From Euptelea pleiosperma (lineage: Eukaryota; Streptophyta; Magnoliopsida; Ranunculales; Eupteleaceae), in the NCBI GenBank assembly GCA_035048495.1, contig CM068553.1, positions 17,671,190 through 17,735,189 on the forward strand: DNA of 64,000 nucleotides, written 5' to 3'. The notes below the pieces were generated by a model. It was not told the DNA's origin and searched no databases. It worked only from the letters and a program-made list of their open reading frames with translations. Position 1 is the stretch's first letter, and every line of letters starts with the position of its first letter. A program made the translations under genes and the position numbers. Shown piece after piece: positions 1-10,113 of this stretch.

Positions 1-217
1 TTCACATCCTCATCCTCCAGTTTCATGTTCTTCCAGCATAACCATTGTTAAAAACACAAAGTATTATACTTATCAAACAAAAAACAGAAAAACACAAAGT
101 ATTATGCTTCCAAAAGGAAATTTAATACTCTTGAAAGTTGAGGTGTTGCTGGTATCATAAAAGGATTCATATCTCAAATCGATCAAAACTGTAGATAAAC
201 TAGGGATAGAACCAAAC

Positions 218-3200
218 CAGGGGTATAAGGCATTGTAGCAGCTTTATAAACTCCTTCGCGGAAATGAACATCAATGAAGTTGAGCCCGATTGCCTTGTTT
301 TTCACTCGGACCTCACCCTCTTTTGGCTCTTCGATTTCTACATCCTCCCACTTCAGAACCTATTGTCATTATAGTTTTGTTATAAATGAAACATCATAAC
401 CTTAATCATAAACATCTCCACTAAATTAAAAAGGGGAATTTTTTTTGCAAAGAAATCTAATCAGAAGCATTGGCCAATAATTGGTTTTCTGAAACTAAAT
501 GTACCTGACTCAGAAAAATAATATGTAAAAAAAAATAGAAAACAAATAATACATAATAAAAGCAGGAAAAGGGTATGTTCAGACATTAAAAATCCCCTAA
601 AGAATCAATTCAGGTGAATCCTCAATTCATAAATCTGTCTACCAAATCATAGAAGCAAGCCCAGAATCATCTAATAATTTGAAATTTTGTGGATCCTAGT
701 CGAATCCAATTAACAAGGATCCCTGATGAATTTACAAGAATGCCAAATAAATACAAGAATAAAAATTAGAAGAGAGTTTGATTTGATACCCAGAAACAAC
801 CCAAAACCCTCACCAGTTATTCCAACTTAAACCCAATTAAAACAGATTCAGACAATGTATCAACTGAACTGTATAGGTAAGCCTAAGCTTAAGGTGTTAA
901 TCACAGATATGAAATAACATTTCAAGTTGATTCAAGAAGCTACTTGATATAGTTCCAGTCCAAACAATACTGATTTTGGTTCTTTAGAACACCTCTAACA
1001 CAATCAAATAATCAAAGGCCAGAAGACCATATTCCAAAAAGTTCCAATCTGGTTAGAGTTTGTCAATTAGGGAAGTTCGAGCTGCAATCAACCTAAACAA
1101 AAGGGGATATTAACCAAACAATTCATAAGTAAAAAACAAAATTTCAATTTTCCACAAAGCTTCTATGTTGGGTATATCTGATGAACCCAAAAATCCAAAT
1201 TGTTAACAGGTAAACCCATGGTTTAAAAATCGGCTGTTATAACCGTAACGCCCCATCCATGTCACATTATTTCAAAAATAACTCCCAACACTGAAAAAAT
1301 GGGCTTAGTGTTATAACAGCCGTTATTTTTGACAAAAAACATTTCCTACTGTAATCGAGGTTATTTTGAAAAACAAATAAAATAAAATAAAATAAAAAAA
1401 GCAAAAATACAAGAAAAACAATTGGGTTGGTTACATCACAATAATCAATTTGGGGTGACCTCAGTTGAACCCAATTGAAGTGTATTTCTATCAAATACAA
1501 AAAATAAATGAAAAAAAAAATTGGGTTGATTCAACATTGCAAGAATCAATTTGGGGTGATCTCAATTGAACCCAATGGAAATGGATTCTTACCATCTATA
1601 TAACAAAACAGGATGGTTGTCTCCCCCTCTTATCCGGCTTCATAAAGGATGGCCGAGATCTTAACATACCAAATGGACGGCGGATCTCAGCCACTCACAC
1701 CCAATTTTGACAAACGCTTTGTCGATGAGTGTCGTGGGCACGGGTCACCTACTATTAACCTACATATAAGGAATGAAATGGGTTGGATTTACATATAGCC
1801 CAAGGGTCAGACTCAGGAGCCCCACTTTTTATGCCTCGAGAGGGGTGTTACCGTTAAAACGGATTGAAACGGCAGGGGCAAAAATGGAAAAAATGGATTT
1901 TAATGATTTTAATGGAAAAAAGTGGTGCTGAAATAATGGTTTTCTTATACCCCTCTTATCTTATATGGCTTCAATAATGAGTGGCTGAGATCCACTATGC
2001 TTCACATCGATGGCTGAGATTAACTCCCACCCGATTTTGACAAACACTTTGTTGGAAAGTGCCACGGGCACAAGCTACCCACGCATATATCAAGACAACT
2101 CAGTTGTATTCTCTTATCTTATCCATCCATCTAATGTGGACGGTTAGATAAAGAGTGGTTGAGATCAAATCCATCGATCTAATGTGGACGGTTAGATTTC
2201 AGCCACTCAATCCTCCTCATTTGACCTTAATTTATTCAAAATTTAAATTTAAACACCATTATTTTTGTTATTTCTGTTATTTTCCAATTTCTCCCTCTGT
2301 GCGTTACAATCCGTTGAAACAGCCGTTATAATGGAAAAAACAGTAACGCCCCAGTCCGTTATACCATTTGAGTGCCGAGACACCCAATTTTTGAAAACGC
2401 TATTGTCGGAGAGTGCCGTGGGCATGGGCCATTTACTATTCTATATAACGAAACACATTGGTTGTCTCCCTACTTGTACCTCCTCTTATAAGCATCAACA
2501 AAGAAGGGCTGAGATCTAATCCTCCCCCAAATGGACGGCAGATCTTCACCACTCACCTGATTTTGGCAAATTCTTTGTCGAGGAGTGCCGATGGCACAGG
2601 GCACCCACTAGTATACAACAAAATACAAGATATAAACCATATCAAATATAACAAAAGAAGACACGGCAAGAATCAATTTGGGTTGATCTCAATGGGTTCT
2701 TATCATAAACAACAAAAGAACAAGAAAAACAATTAGGTTGATTCAACATGGCAAGAAACAAGTTGGGGTGATCTCAATTGGACCCAATTGAAATGGGTTT
2801 CTACCAACTACAACAAAAAAAAAAAAAAAAAGGTTGATTTGAGATCGGAAAAAACTGATTTTTGGGGTGATCATCTCACAATTGAAATGGGTTTTGATTA
2901 ATTAATTCGAATTCGCCAAGTCATAGAAGACTGTCCAAAAGTTCTTCAGTTACACAGGTTATATTGTATGGAAATGACAGAAACAGACAGAGAGAAAGAT
3001 TGATAGATGGTTTCACCTCTGGTCCACCAAGCTCATGGACTCTGATTGCTTTCACCATTGTTGCTGCCGCAGTTGCAAGTGTTCTCACTACTGGTTTGGT
3101 TGTGGTGCTGGCTGAGAACAAGTATTTGCTGCTGCTCTTCTTGTTCCTTAGTAGTACAGACGTCGACTTCCCACAGGTTGAGAAGAAGGGGTTTTGTAGG

Positions 3201-3244
3201 TAGTAGCGATGGTGGTGGACTTGAGCAACTCTACAAAAACCCAT
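218..3244 (-). CDS. Quinone oxidoreductase, gene copy A (exons 1-2 only)
   Basis: Exon 1 (3244-3017) and exon 2 (359-218) are both intact, with GT donors and an AG acceptor at the same places as in the complete copy at 22213-31298. Exon 1 encodes 76 residues: a Ser/Thr/Lys-rich leader of about 62 residues, then [14 protein letters not shown], the usual start of zeta-crystallin-type NADPH:quinone oxidoreductases. Exon 2 encodes 47 residues with the family motif GLNFIDVHFREGVYK. The remaining three exons should lie left of base 1. Compared with copy B, exon 2 has several amino-acid changes (for example H for Y and E for K), but no stop or frameshift. Whether the whole gene is functional cannot be judged here. 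Intron 1 (360-3016) carries the copy-A-specific insert. Confidence 0.85.
1598..2615. repeat. Copy-A-specific insert built of repeated units
   Basis: This block of about 1 kb is absent from the matching place in copy B (around 30664). A phrase meaning roughly 'GACAAACGCTTTGTCGA..GAGTG..GTGGGCACGGG' recurs four times, near 1705, 2037, 2390 and 2567. A longer unit beginning CTATATAAC.AAACA recurs at 1598 and 2441, so the outer edges are direct repeats. No coding potential is seen. It could be a non-autonomous element with decayed terminal repeats, or a segment lost from copy B. Confidence 0.6.
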
Positions 3245-3510
3245 ACCACAACATTTACATTTAAGCAACCTATTTGTTCACAAGAAGGTATCAAATAAAG
3301 GGTAAAGTTAAAAGGAAAAAAACTATTTCACAAGGACACGTGGCCATATCTCCCTTTGTGATCGTACCGTTGTCGGAGATTTTTAGAAGCATTGGATTGG
3401 AGTCATTTTCATGGGTTTAATCAGTGTTATAAACCAGACTGAACCGGGGCGGTTGAACCGGTGAACCAGACCCGCAGCTGGTGTGGACGACACCCAGATG
3501 TTTAATTAAA

Positions 3511-3884
3511 GGGTCGGGCTCCCGTTGACAGATATAAAATGACAGGGACACAATATAAGCCAGGTGGCACACTGTTACAGGACTCTGACCGTACCGATGT
3601 TTGTCTATCCCATGGTGGACCTACAAACCAAAAATCAGCCTGATTAGTGATTTATAAGTGTTGGATCTTTGTACCTCAAATACTGCTCAAATTCCCACAG
3701 TTGAGATCAGTCCATGAAAATAAGTCCAATCCAAAGCCTATAAAACACTAATCAGGCTGAGCTTTGGTTTGTAGGTCTACTATGGGGTAGGACAAACATC
3801 CATACGGTCAGAGTCTTGTAACAGTGTGCCACGTAGCTTATATTGTGTTCCTGTCATTTTATATCTGTCAACGGAGCCCCACCC
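3511..3884. mobile_element. Foldback MITE, Mutator type, 9-bp target duplication
   Basis: The element begins GGGTCGGGCTCCCGTTGAC and ends with the inverse, and the two halves pair along most of their length. It is flanked by perfect 9-bp direct repeats TTAATTAAA (3502-3510 and 3885-3893), the target-site length of Mutator-like elements. It contains the core shared by many repeats here: a GACCGTACGGATGTTTG arm and a TACAAACCAAAAATCAGC arm. No transposase is present. The same insertion occurs in copy B at 31843-32209, so it predates the duplication. Confidence 0.85.
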
Positions 3885-4199
3885 TTAATTAAAAGCGGGA
3901 CTTTTTCGAATAAAACTTCTGTCACAATTGGGTTGCAAATCACACAATCACAGCGAATAAGTTCTCCGCACGTACACCTCAAATCAAAAGCACTTGTGTA
4001 CGTGCTGAGAAGTCATTGGCTTGTAATTGTGTGATTTACAATTTGTTGTGATAGAAGTTTTACTCGGACTTTTTCTATTCAACTTGGTTGCTTGAACGGT
4101 GAATTGCCTCGATTTGAGCAATTTTGAAAGAAGAAATTTCTTAAAAATTACTTACATTTAGGGTATTGCACCCCGACTAAATACCCGTTCCCGATAGTC

Positions 4200-4332
4200 T
4201 TTTTTTTTTTTTTTTAAGCAAGGTAAGCCTATTTTTAAGGAGATCAGTAACTCGGTGAAGGCGGGTTTTGAACCCAGGTCTATGGTATCATCACCCACAA
4301 ACTTTACCAACTGAGCAAGTTACCTTCACCCC
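4200..4332 (-). mobile_element. tRNA-derived SINE with poly(A) tail
   Basis: Read on the minus strand, this starts with a tRNA-like stretch holding a box-A-like TTGCTCAGTTGGTAAAG and a box B GGGTTCAAAACCC about 35 bases later, continues for about 50 bases, and ends in about 16 A residues (the T run at 4200-4215 of the plus strand). This order is that of a SINE transcribed by RNA polymerase III. No clear target duplication was found. The second copy at 32535-32668 is part of the segmental duplication. It is not a functional tRNA gene, because the acceptor stem does not pair. Confidence 0.65.
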
Positions 4333-4971
4333 TTCTACACTTGCCGGAGTGTACATGGAGAGTTAATGCGTAAGTAGCCACTTATTACCCTACTCTTTCC
4401 AGGCTTGGTACCAACGATAGTTGAACTTAGAACCTCTTACTTTTTGGAGTGGAGTCGTGACCACCTGCACTCAACCCCCTTGGGGTTGGTTTTTATTTAT
4501 TAAGTACTTTTTTTTATTTTATAATAAACTATTTATATCTTTAGCAAAAGTCACGGGTCAACCAGTCAACCTGGCCGGTTGAACCAGGCCGGCCCGGCCC
4601 GGCCCTGCTTCTACACCGATTCGATGACCGGGCCAGGTTTAAAAACATTGCTGGGGATAAGACGTATGGTAATGATGATCAGTGTAGACCTGAGATCGCA
4701 ACAGTTGGATGGATTGCTCATCACCGAAATCACGTTATATACGACAAAAGTTTGAACCACCGTAGGATGGAATTTATTCCTAGTAGGCCCAAGTCTCAAC
4801 TCTAAACATTTAAACTTTAAAGCGTATGTGGGGTCATTATCAGCCTAGTAAGTAGAGCCTGAGTTTCTTGTCTCCCCGTGAATTCAGATTCCCCCTCCAA
4901 AAAGGGTCGAGATATACCTGAGATCTTTTCAATTGTGGAAGCAGTATTTTGGGTAGTCACAACTGCCATCT

Positions 4972-5562
4972 GGGCCCACTGACCGCATGGATGTTTATCC
5001 CACCCCTTAATAGACAGTCATACAAAAAATGAGCTTGTTTGATGATGTTTGGCCGTTGGTTTTAGTACAAAAATAATAGTTGCATTCAACGGCTATAAGA
5101 ACGTCTTAAAAAGTGCTAAAATCTAATGGTTATAGAATACCAATCAGGGTGATTTTTGGTTTGTATATCCACCAAGGGGTGGGATAAACATCCATGCGGT
5201 CAGTGGGTCCAACTGATAGCGGGAAGTAACCAAAACGGTGCTTCCGCATTTGGAACATTTTCAGGCATAACTTGTTACATCTTTTCCCCTCCAAAAATGT
5301 CACATGGCTCACTTTTTTGGATTCGGGCTCACTGAACCATTGATGTATTGTTCACCTCATGGTGGACCTACACACCAAAATCAGCTTAATTGGTGATTTC
5401 TAGCCGTTGGATTTGATCATTTTAGTATGGTGATTTTTGTTGTTGGATTTGAGCTTTTTTTTTGGTGCAAGAATCTAACTACTAAAAATCACCAATCAAG
5501 CTGATTTTTGGTGTGTAGGTCCACCATATTGGGCCAAACATCCGTAATGCTCAGTCGGCCCA
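4972..5562. mobile_element. Two adjacent foldback repeats (MITE-like)
   Basis: Two inverted-repeat units lie in series. The first (about 4972-5209) has arms GGCCCACTGACCGCATGGAT and the inverse, next to a TATCCCACCCCTT arm. The second (about 5327-5562) has arms around ATGGTGGACCTACACACCAA and its inverse. Both share the 'accaaaaatcagc' core found in the other foldback elements. Small open frames that cross them are products of the hairpins, not genes. Copy B has both at about 33291-33880. Confidence 0.6.
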
Positions 5563-5891
5563 AAGTATGCTCCAAGTTGCATTTTAGTGAGGAGACTCCA
5601 AGCTTTGAAACGCGCAATATATCTATCTTAGAGAAATTTACCTGGGCCATTTCCTTTGTTGCTGTGAAACACATAAAAATGCATCATATGGCACACTATT
5701 TCGGGCCCACTGTCCCATGAATGATTACCCAATGATGGACCTACACACAATCAATCAGCCTGATTATTGATCTTTGGCCATCTGATATCGAATTGAAGCT
5801 CATTAAGATTGTGAGACAGATTTTAGGATTAATCATAGCTTGTAGGCATGTTCCTTGGTGTGGGTAGGATCCACATTTGATGATTATTATA

Positions 5892-6467
5892 CGGAAAATT
5901 TCTTAAATAAAAAAAAAATTAGACTATTTAAAAAAACAGCGATATTTTTTTAAAATTTACAACTCTCCGTGACAAAAAATTAAGGCTGAAAAAGGGCCTC
6001 TGTCAGGTACAAACGCCCTTTAAAAAGGCGTTTTCCCATTGAGAATAATACTTCTGTCACAGTACGAGCCACGTGGCGCACTCTTTGTGGACACTGACTG
6101 TATGGATGTTTGGCCAGTCCCTCAGTGGACCTGCAAACCATAAATCAGCTTGATTAGTAATTTATAACCTTTGGATCTTTGGACTCAAATAGTGCTCAAA
6201 TTCCTACGGTTAAAATCTACCCATGAAAATAACTTCAATCCAACTCTTATAAAGCACTGATCATGTTTTACTCCTGGCCAGACATCCATACGATCAGCGT
6301 CCAATAAGAATGTGCCACGCGGCTTGTAATGTGATAGAAGTTTTACTCCTTAATGGGCAAACGCCCTTTGAAAGGGCGTCTAGTTACTTTTTTTTTTGTA
6401 AATTTTCAACAATTATTTTTGTTTTTGTAAGTAGTTTAAAATTAATTTTTGTTTAAGAAAATTTTCG
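5892..6467. mobile_element. Foldback MITE with CGGAAAATTT ends and perfect 9-bp target duplication
   Basis: Both ends read inward as CGRAAAATTTYCTTAAA. The flanks are perfect 9-bp direct repeats ATTATTATA (5883-5891 and 6468-6476), which supports a Mutator-type insertion. Inside are a second pair of inverted arms carrying AAACGCCCTTT and GAAAGGGCG, then the common GACTGTATGGATGTTTGGCC core. This copy is about 23 bp shorter than the duplicate at 34211-34809 because the second half of the hairpin has lost one arm segment. A third copy, split by a solo LTR, is at 56751-58981. Confidence 0.85.
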
Positions 6468-7041
6468 ATTATTATATGGTATACTCTTATTTGGTCCTAC
6501 TTACAATTACACAATTCTTTGAGGGTTACAAATATTTTCATAATTTATTTACGTCCTTCTATAATTAAGTTACTTCTTATTAAGCCCTTAAGCCCAAAAC
6601 ATGGGAAGTATATAACTTAGGGTGGGAATAAGTTCTACCAAATTATCAATATTAGAGTTTGATTAATTTTGGGGCCCACACTTTACCTAAAATCTTATTG
6701 AGAACTATAATAATAATTTGTTTTAGAAAACATCTGAATGCATGTAGGTGGCATAGAACCATTTGACTTCTTGGTAATTAGGGTTATATAGAGTAGATTT
6801 TAAGTAAATTCAAAACTATCGTGGGTTTGTTAAATTATTGGTTGAAAATTTTACATATATAGGTAAAATGGTAATTTTACAAGTGAAGGCATTTTGATAA
6901 TTTCACAACCTAGGGGTAAATTAGTAATTTTACCCTTCATGGATATAAATGATAATCGGTAGGCTAATTTAATAACTTCATAAGTCACCAGCATCAAATT
7001 ACAGTCTTAGGGCTCTTTATGTAAATTCACAATAAAATGAT

Positions 7042-7800
7042 GCTACAGCTGATACTGAGCTTCGATCTGTCATTCAAGAGTTGAGCAAGTCAGTCTCGGT
7101 ACTGACTGTATCAGTTCAAAAGCCTACTCAACAATCTACCCCAGTCATGCATGTGGGACACGAGAGCCCTATGGAATCCTGCACCCTTTGTCTTCAACCC
7201 TCCCATACTACTGACCATTGTCCTTTGAATGAAGGATGGTCTACTCCTCTTCAAGAAGAAGTTTGTGCTTTCAGCACATACAAGCCACCCACTCAGAACT
7301 CGTATAGTCAATCTTATCATCCTAACACGAGAGACCACCCTAACTTCTCTTGGAGGCCTCAGTCTACTCAACCGCAAGCTCAACCTCAGCGTCAGCCTCA
7401 AGGCATGTATCCTCCTGGGTTCAATCAACCCAATAGGCAATTCAATCAGGGTCAGTACCAACAGAGTCAGTACCCATCTACTCAGAACCAGCAGTTCCAA
7501 CAGGGACAGTACTCTGGACAACCGAGCACATTTCAGAATCAGCAAAGAGTTCCCCAGACCTTTCAGAACCAACAGATTGTCCCTACTACTTCTCCAACCT
7601 ATAACTATAATGCCCCGATGAGCTCGAGTCGAGAATTGGTGCCTCAGCTACCATTAGCTGTCCCCCAACAGTCGGTCCCCAAACCTGGTATCGAGGACCT
7701 TCTAGCTCAACTCATTACTCAGTCTATGCAACACCTAGAGCAACAGCAACAACAATCCATGCTTCGTCTAGAGCAACATCTAGGTAACTTAGAAGCTTAG
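7042..7800 (+). pseudogene. Retrotransposon gag, C-terminal part
   Basis: The frame is open from 7042 to a TAG at 7798. It encodes a zinc knuckle, CTLCLQPSHTTDHC (C-x2-C-x4-H-x4-C), then NHP/DHPNFSWRPQ, a motif typical of Athila-lineage gag, then a long Gln/Pro-rich stretch and a glutamine-rich coiled segment. After the stop the same frame continues to the LRSGKIVD motif near 7935 that usually closes gag in this lineage, with one more stop in between. The zinc knuckle would bind element RNA in a virus-like particle. The N-terminal capsid region is absent. Confidence 0.8.
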
Positions 7801-8100
7801 AAAGCTAAGGGGATCTTTCCTAGCCAACCCATTGCGAACCCTAAAGGAACTGCCAAATGGGCAATATATGAGATCGGTTTCCAATCTCAAAGCCAGAATG
7901 AGAACTGTTAAGGGGAGGTGCAAGCTGTCACCACCCTACGGTCAGGAAAAATTGTGGACATGGGAGTCCAACCACCGCCGGTGTCATCTCCAGCACCCAT
8001 CACTCGCACAGAGGAAACAGTCCTAATCCTACCTCTGCTTCCTCTCCTCTGCACCAATATCAGATATCCCTATGCAGAAATCTAAGGCTAAAGACAAATC

Positions 8101-10113
8101 CATTTGTCGAGTAAAGCCTCCCTTCCCGGACAGACTTGTCCAAGAAAAGCGGGATCAGCAATTCTCAGAGATCATAGACGTCTTTAAAGACATCTAGATA
8201 AATATCACATTCCTTTCTGCTATCAAGCAAATCCCCTCCTATGCCAAATTTCTCAAGGACTTGTCTAAAGATAGTCCTTTCGACTTTAAAGTTGACTGTG
8301 TCAAGGCATTTGAGCGTCTCAAATCTGAGCTCACTTCTGCACCCATTATCCGTCCCTTAGATTGGACTCTACCTTTCGAGGTGATGTGCGATGCTTTCGA
8401 CTATGCGTTAGGAGCCGTTCTAGGGCAGAGAGTTGACAAAAGGTCACACATGATCTACTACGCGAGCAAAACTCTTAACTCTACCCAAATGAATTACTCC
8501 ACTACTGAGAAAGAACTCTTGGCGGTAGTCTTCACCCTTGATAAATTCCGTCCCTACCTCTTAGCCACTAAGGTGGTAGTGTACACTGATCATGCAGCCC
8601 TTCGTTATCTCATGTCGAAAAAGGAAACCAAGCCTAGACTAATCCGATGGATTTTATTACTGCAAGAATTCGACCTCGAGATTAAGGACAAGAAAGGAAC
8701 GGCAAATATAGTGGTTGATCACTTGTCTAGACTGACTTTAGAGTCATCATTCGACAATCAGCCCATCCATGAGACCTTTCCAGACGAACAACTATTCGCT
8801 ATCTCCGTTAATCTATGGTATGCTGACATTGTCAACTACCTTGTTACCGAAGAAATGTCTTCACACTGGTCAAAACAGGACATGAGCCAATTCCTAGCAA
8901 GAGTTAAGTACTACTCTTGGGACGACCCTTATTTGTATAAATATTGTCCTGACCAGATCATTCGTCTCTGTGTCCCTGAGTCGGACCAACTCAATATATT
9001 GTCATCGTGTCATGACCAACTTTGTGGTGACCATTTTAGCACTAAGAAGACTGCAGAAAAAGTGTTGCAATGCGGATTCTATTGGCCCACACTATTCAAA
9101 GATGCCCACATCTTCAGCAAAACTTGTCATAATTGCCAGCATCTAGGCTGCATCTCCCAGAGGAACATGATGCCCCTCACTCCCATTCAGGTTGATGAAA
9201 AATTTGACATCTGGGGCATCGACTTCATGAGCCCCTTTCCGGTTTCCTATGGTATCGAGTATATTCTCCTTGCTGTAGACTATGTATCCAAATGGATAGA
9301 AGCCATTCCCACCAAGCCAATGACCACAAAGTAGTGGTCAAATTCCTGAAGGAGTTCATCTTCGCCCGATTCGGTGCCCCTAAGGCCATCATTAGTGATG
9401 GGGGCATCCATTTCTGTAATAGGATATTTGAGAAATTAATGAAAAAGTATGGAGTAACCCACAAGGTTGCCCTAGCTTATCATCCGTAGACTAGTGGTCA
9501 AGTAGAGGTTTCTAATCATCAGATCAAGCAGATCTTGGAGAAGACAGTCAATACCGCACGTAAAGACTGGTCTACTCATCTCACTGATGCTCTATGGGCA
9601 TACAGAACCACCTACAAGACCCCACTCAATATGTCTCCCTATCGTCTAATCTTTGGGAAACCCTGTCATCTACCAGTAGAGATTGAACATCGTGCCCTGT
9701 GGGCCATTAAGAAGCTCAACTTCGACCTAGACTCCATAGGGGAGGAGCGGAAACTTCAAATGAATGAGTTAGAAGAACTCAGAAATGATGCCTACAACTT
9801 GTCCAAGAATTACAAAGCAAAAATGAAGTGGATACATGACAAGAGCTCCCTCAGGAAAGAGTTCCATCCAGGATAGAAAGTCCTTCTTTATAATTCCTGA
9901 CTTCATCTCTTCCCTGGGAAACTGAAGTCTAGATGGACCGGTCCCTATACGGTCATAGCAGTCACGCCCTTCGGGGCAATCACTATTGAAGATCCCAAGG
10001 ATCACTCATGTTCCCAAGTTAATGGGCAGCGTCTAAAGCAGTTCCATGAACTTGACGTGTCATTCATTCAGACTTCTGAAATCGATCTCATCAATCCTGT
10101 CTATGTCGACTGA
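8101..10113 (+). pseudogene. Retrotransposon pol remnant: RNase H and integrase, RT deleted
   Basis: A short piece that normally precedes the protease (KPPFPDRL..., ending YAKFLKDLS near 8262) runs in frame straight into the RNase H domain (DSPFDF..., 8264). The protease core and all reverse transcriptase motifs are therefore missing. RNase H shows [20 protein letters not shown] and [10 protein letters not shown]. Integrase follows, with the HHCC zinc finger ([10 protein letters not shown]...CHNC) and the DDE core ([18 protein letters not shown] and GQVEVSN). A single-base loss near 9317 shifts the frame. In-frame stops occur at about 8196, 9487, 9874 and 9898. The frame ends at TGA 10111-10113. 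Confidence 0.85.

Larger units (their letters stand above)
1..7041. repeat. Segmental duplication, copy A
   Basis: Base 1 aligns with 29087 and base 7041 with 35383, and the two stretches can be followed side by side throughout. They share exons 1 and 2 of a quinone oxidoreductase gene, the same foldback MITEs and the same SINE, in the same order. Copy A has an extra segment of about 1 kb at 1598-2615 and lacks about 280 bp found in copy B at 31471-31750. The similarity stops abruptly at 7041, where the sequence turns into the middle of a retrotransposon gag gene. The left end of the duplication lies outside the window. Confidence 0.95.

Noticed and set aside
4225..4332. A tRNA gene
   Set aside because: Box A and B words are present, but the arms do not pair and a poly(A) tail follows, so it is a SINE.
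5508..5720. A 70-codon open frame found identically in both duplication copies (also 33827-34039)
   Set aside because: Its conservation is due to the recent duplication, and its first part is the arm of a foldback repeat.
7111..7572. A 153-codon minus-strand open frame
   Set aside because: It is the shadow of the Gln/Pro-rich gag frame on the plus strand.
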